Source: Flavobacterium johnsoniae UW101
GTDB taxonomy: Bacteria; Bacteroidota; Bacteroidia; Flavobacteriales; Flavobacteriaceae
DNA length: 64,000 nt
Reading direction: 5' to 3'
Assembly: GCF_000016645.1 (NCBI RefSeq)
Contig: NC_009441.1
Location: 4,960,001-5,024,000, forward strand
Shown here: piece after piece, positions 61,207 to 64,000 of the stretch
Layout of the letters: the number at the start of each line of letters is the position of its first letter
Numbering within the stretch: the first letter of the stretch is position 1
The notes under the pieces: generated by a model
Seen by the model: the letters and a program-made list of their open reading frames with translations, nothing else
Database searches by the model: none
What the model was told of the DNA's origin: nothing
Program-made: the position numbers and the translations under genes

Positions 61207-61822
61207 TTTGTTTCTGTCTGTAGGTTAGTTTGTGATTTTTGGGAATCACAGCTTCAAAAAATGCCTCTTTGGGAAAAGTCATTCTCTATGCAAAAAATTC
61301 AGTTTTACTTAATCTCTATTAACAATTCAGCATTATTAATAGATTAAAAAAATGAATGTCGAAATCCAAATATATAAAAATTTATTTTAATGTAACAAAT
61401 TGCATTTGTTATTAAGAATACTAAAAACCAATAAATTAAAACCTCAAACCTTCTTTAAATTTTTTCGATTGAACTAAGGCTGAAAAACGTATTAAATACA
61501 ATTATTAAGATAAAAAGTAATTCAATCGTAACACAATTAAAAAAGATTTATAAATAAAAAAGCTTTAAATTTATTATACAAATCTTAAAATCAACAAATT
61601 AAAAACAAACAAACTAGTAACTTACTGATTACAAAAACAAAAATTTTAAAGCTTTTTTTACTTCTTAATCTAGGTTAATCGATAAACATTTAGTGCTGTA
61701 ATAAATTTGCATCATAATCATAACAACATTAAACATCGAGAACGTTAAATGTTAAAAAGAAAAATTTAATTAGAATTTAAAATCAAAATAACAAATAATA
61801 GTAATCTTAAAAACTTAAAATC
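61207..61822. other. Long AT-rich intergenic region
   Basis: 616 bp without a gene. It includes the inverted repeat TGTGATT-TTTGGG-AATCACA (61231-61250) upstream of the regulator start, a long-range inverted repeat AAAAAGCTTTAAATTT (61556-61571) / AAATTTTAAAGCTTTTT (61641-61657), and the promoter listed at 61702. Read on the plus strand, the second arm ends in a T-run, so it could end a short transcript. No small ORF with protein-like codon use was seen. Confidence 0.5.
61702..61709 (+). promoter_or_regulatory. Putative -7 box for the alpha/beta hydrolase gene
   Basis: TAAATTTG fits the Bacteroidota -7 consensus TAnnTTTG exactly. It would give a transcript start near 61716 and a leader of about 105 bases. 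No good -33 match was found, so this is a weak prediction. Confidence 0.35.
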
Positions 61823-62638
61823 ATGAGCACATTTGCAGTAAACGACGGAACAGAAATTTATTACAAGGATTGGGGAACTGGACAGCCAATTGTTTTTCAT
61901 CACGGATGGCCTTTATCAAGCGATGATTGGGATGCACAAATGATGTTTTTTCTTCAAAAAGGATACAGAGTAATTGCACACGATCGCCGTGGACACGGAC
62001 GTTCTGGCCAGAGTTCTGAAGGAAACAACATGGAAACTTATGCATCTGACATTGCTGAATTAACTGAAGCTTTAAATTTAAAAGATGCAATTCACGTTGG
62101 TCATTCAACTGGAGGCGGTGAAGTAATTCGTTACGCAGCAAAATACGGAAAAGGACGTATTGCAAAAGCAGTAATCATCAGTGCAGTTACTCCAATAATG
62201 ATTCAAAACGAGTCTAATCCTGAAGGTGTGCCATTGTCAGTTTTTGATGAAATCAGACAAGGAACAGGTTTTAACAGAGCACAGTATTTTTATGATTTCC
62301 CTACCGCATTTTACGGATGGAACCGCGAAGGACAAACTGTTCAGGAAGGTATTAAACACAACTGGTGGCGTCAGGGAATGATGGGTTCTGTTTTAGCACA
62401 TTATGAAGGAATTAAAGCCTTTTCTGAATCAGATTTTACAGAAGATTTAAAAAGTTTAGACATTCCGGTACTTGTATTACACGGAGAAGACGATCAGATT
62501 GTACCTTATGCACAGGCACCAAGAGCGGCAAAACTATTGAAAAACGGAAAATTAATTTCTTATCCGGGATTCTCTCACGGTATGCCGACTATAAATGCTG
62601 AAACAATCAACAACGATATTCTGGCTTTTATAAAATAA
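61823..62638 (+). CDS. Alpha/beta hydrolase (non-haem chloroperoxidase/arylesterase type)
   Basis: A 271-residue cytoplasmic enzyme. The fold markers are FHHGWPLSSDDWDAQ (oxyanion-hole HG), HDRRGHGRS and nucleophile Ser in GHSTGGGEV, then catalytic Asp in HGEDDQIVPY and His in GFSHGMP. This matches cofactor-free chloroperoxidase-like esterases (e.g. perhydrolases). It likely hydrolyses small esters; halogenation is an incidental property of the family. Strong hairpin after it. The 185-residue region RAQYFYDFPTAFYGWN is the usual cap. It begins a plus-strand run of four genes, of which only the last three are close together. Confidence 0.92.
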   Translation: MSTFAVNDGTEIYYKDWGTGQPIVFHHGWPLSSDDWDAQMMFFLQKGYRVIAHDRRGHGRSGQSSEGNNMETYASDIAELTEALNLKDAIHVGHSTGGGEVIRYAAKYGKGRIAKAVIISAVTPIMIQNESNPEGVPLSVFDEIRQGTGFNRAQYFYDFPTAFYGWNREGQTVQEGIKHNWWRQGMMGSVLAHYEGIKAFSESDFTEDLKSLDIPVLVLHGEDDQIVPYAQAPRAAKLLKNGKLISYPGFSHGMPTINAETINNDILAFIK

Positions 62639-62648
62639 ATCAATACAG

Positions 62649-62680
62649 ACTGCCTGTAAAGAATTATAATTACAGGCAGT
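62649..62680 (+). terminator. Terminator of the alpha/beta hydrolase gene
   Basis: ACTGCCTGTAA (62649-62659) pairs with TTACAGGCAGT (62670-62680), followed by TTAATTTTCT. It lies 11 bases after the stop codon at 62638. Confidence 0.88.
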
Positions 62681-62728
62681 TTAATTTTCTCTCTTAAAAA
62701 TTACAAACAAGCACACATTCAAAATACT

Positions 62729-63025
62729 ATGGAAATAATAAAATTAGAATTAAACGAAAAAAACCACGGCAGTTTTAATTTGTATGTTGATGATAAAAAA
62801 TTAGGCGAAATGACAGTAAGCATTAAACCCGGCCTGCTGACAGTTTACCATACAGGAGTTGAACCCGAAGGTGAAGGAAAAGGTTATGCTAAGAAACTTT
62901 TAGAAGAAATGGTTTCTTATGTTCGTGCCAATAATTTAAAAGTTTTACCGCTTTGTCCTTACGTTCACGCTCAATTTAAAAGACATCCGGATGAATATGA
63001 AGATATCTGGCAGAAACAATCTTAA
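62729..63025 (+). CDS. Small GNAT N-acetyltransferase-like protein
   Basis: A 98-residue YjdJ/NATD1-type GNAT (COG2388). The family blocks are MTVSIKPGLLTVYHTGVEPEGEGKGYAKKLLEEMVSYVRANNLKVLPLCPYVHAQFKRHPDE. The acetyl-CoA-binding motif is in GEGKGYAKKL. This short version lacks the N-terminal part of normal GNATs, as is usual in the group. It is followed after 13 bases by the next hydrolase gene and forms an operon with it and a cupin gene. Substrate unknown. Confidence 0.88.
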   Translation: MEIIKLELNEKNHGSFNLYVDDKKLGEMTVSIKPGLLTVYHTGVEPEGEGKGYAKKLLEEMVSYVRANNLKVLPLCPYVHAQFKRHPDEYEDIWQKQS

Positions 63026-63038
63026 AAACAGAATAGTT

Positions 63039-63659
63039 ATGAATACAGAAATTTTAACAGACGGTGTACCTTTAAATGAAGCTAAAAAAGCTTTAATTAT
63101 GATTCACGGCCGTGGTGCCGGTGCTCATGATATCCTTTCGATTGCCAGACATCTTAAGGTCGACGATTTTGCTCTGGTTGCGCCTCAGGCAGAAAACAGA
63201 ACCTGGTATCCGTATTCGTTTTTAGCTCCTTTAAACGAAAATGAACCCTCTTTTTCAAAATCATTAGAAGCAATTCATCAGGTTGTAGTAGCGGTGCAGC
63301 AAAACGGAATCGAGAAAGAAAACATCTATTTCTTAGGGTTTTCGCAGGGTGCTTGTCTTGCTTTGGAATTTACAACACGAAATGCCTCAAAATATGGCGG
63401 AATCGTTGCTTTTACAGGCGGATTAATTGGCGATCAGGTTTATGAAAATCATTATTCAGGAAACTTCGAAAACACACCAGTTTTTATAGGAACAAGTGAT
63501 CCTGATTTTCATGTTCCCGTAGAAAGAGTAAATGATACCGAAGCGCTTATGACAAAATTGGGCGCAGATGTTACTAAAAAAATCTACCCAAATATGGGAC
63601 ATACCATTAGTCAGGATGAAATAAATTGTGCCAATGCATTAATTTTCAATAAAAAATAA
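63039..63659 (+). CDS. Alpha/beta hydrolase (carboxylesterase/phospholipase type)
   Basis: A 206-residue alpha/beta hydrolase. The start at 63039 (MNTEILTDGVP) is used because an upstream start in the same frame overlaps the GNAT gene. Key motifs: ALIMIHGRGAGAHDILS (oxyanion), LVAPQAENRTWYPYSF, nucleophile Ser in GFSQGACLALEF, Asp in GTSDPDFHVP and His in MGHTISQDE. The pattern fits the phospholipase/carboxylesterase family that hydrolyses acyl esters. Cytoplasmic. Its stop codon overlaps the ATG of the cupin gene by one base. Confidence 0.9.
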   Translation: MNTEILTDGVPLNEAKKALIMIHGRGAGAHDILSIARHLKVDDFALVAPQAENRTWYPYSFLAPLNENEPSFSKSLEAIHQVVVAVQQNGIEKENIYFLGFSQGACLALEFTTRNASKYGGIVAFTGGLIGDQVYENHYSGNFENTPVFIGTSDPDFHVPVERVNDTEALMTKLGADVTKKIYPNMGHTISQDEINCANALIFNKK

Positions 63660-64000
63660 TGATTGCGATAACTCGCGTTTACAGCGATGCAAATGGAGAA
63701 AGTCATTTTGAAGACTTTGAAGTTCCGTTAAAAAACAACGGCGATATCGGATTTTTATCTGATGACGAACCCGTAAAATCTATCGTTTTTAGAGAAGTCA
63801 GTCCTTCTTATGATTACGATTTTCATAATGCACCAAACCGTCAGTATATTGTTTTACTGGAAGGCGGTGTAGAAATTGAAACTTCATTAGGAGAAAAAAG
63901 AACATTCAATACCGGTTCAATTCTATTAGTAGAAGACACTACAGGAAAAGGACACAAAACAAAAAATATTGAGCCTAAACTAAGGAAGTCAATATTTATC
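63659..64000 (+). CDS. Cupin-type protein (partial, runs off the window)
   Basis: The ATG at 63659 overlaps the stop of the hydrolase gene (TAATG). The frame stays open to the end of the window, 114 residues so far: MIAITRVYSDANGESHFEDFEV, then FREVSPSYDYDFHNAPNRQYIVLLEGGVEIET and GSILLVEDTTGKGHKTKNIE. The YIVLLEGGVEIET and GSILLVEDTTGKGH blocks are typical of a small cupin barrel, close to its usual full length. It forms an operon with the GNAT and hydrolase genes. Metal and substrate unknown. Confidence 0.75.
   Translation, partial: MIAITRVYSDANGESHFEDFEVPLKNNGDIGFLSDDEPVKSIVFREVSPSYDYDFHNAPNRQYIVLLEGGVEIETSLGEKRTFNTGSILLVEDTTGKGHKTKNIEPKLRKSIFI

Noticed and set aside
61231..61250. CRP-type site TGTGATT-TTTGGG-AATCACA
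   Set aside because: The spacing between TGTGA and TCACA is 10 bases, not 6, so it does not fit a CRP site; it remains just an inverted repeat near the regulator start.
1..64000. tRNA or rRNA genes
   Set aside because: No cloverleaf-like segment with the TTCGA arm and no conserved rRNA sequence were noticed on either strand by eye.

Overview
The window is AT-rich, densely coded and looks like a chromosomal stretch of a Flavobacterium-type Bacteroidota. The evidence is four secreted proteins with C-terminal type IX secretion (T9SS) sorting domains, a SusC/SusD pair with ECF sigma and FecR anti-sigma factors, several lipoproteins, RND efflux genes, start codons without Shine-Dalgarno sequences, a few TAnnTTTG-like promoter boxes, and many small palindromic repeats between genes. 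The genus is inferred from gene content; no rRNA or tRNA gene was seen.

Layout. 1-2267: end of a sugar-catabolism cluster (partial Gfo/Idh oxidoreductase, MaoC dehydratase, fucose permease). 2341-2841: small secreted basic protein. 3148-8905: RND tripartite efflux operon on the minus strand, with a LytS/LytTR two-component pair and a DUF3861-like protein next to it (9172-11259). 11373-19290: metabolic and redox genes: GH130-like enzyme, dienelactone hydrolase, MocR regulator, MarR regulator with a Cys-rich tail, DUF2024, small thioredoxin, YggS, AAA ATPase, and a TlpA/redoxin pair.

19561-28870 and 30391-31605 form the most distinctive accessory region. Twelve minus-strand genes carry immunity-type or unknown folds (several SUKH/SMI1-KNR4, DKNYY, DUF1963, DUF6985-like, DUF1877/YfbM), with no toxin, Rhs or secretion gene beside them. 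This resembles a poly-immunity array. It is split by a REP-associated transposase (RAYT) element with 20-bp perfect inverted ends and a flanking REP array. A divergent HxlR / DsbA-like lipoprotein pair sits between the two immunity blocks.

31676-35323: CinA-like protein, a three-gene unit (acidic repeat protein, membrane protein, tiny hydrophobic protein), a SpoIIAA-like protein and a zinc alcohol dehydrogenase. 35496-45694: an ECF sigma / FecR / STN-type SusC / SusD system next to a secreted calcium-dependent PI-PLC-like enzyme and a metallophosphoesterase, suggesting uptake tied to phospho-compounds. 46226-61206: a T9SS-secreted cluster of a metalloprotease-like protein, GH18 chitinase, GH64 and GH16 beta-1,3-glucanases with CBM6, ricin-type and crystallin-type modules, headed by a membrane beta-propeller/LuxR-type regulator. 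Together these look like a system for breaking down fungal or oomycete cell walls. 61823-64000: two alpha/beta hydrolases, a small GNAT protein and a cupin that runs off the window.

Dispersed repeats are a theme: a 24-bp terminal-inverted-repeat element (three loci), GCAAAG-rich inverted repeats (two loci), and two tandem REP arrays that share a TTCC-TAAC-GGAA hairpin core and a period of about 79 bp.
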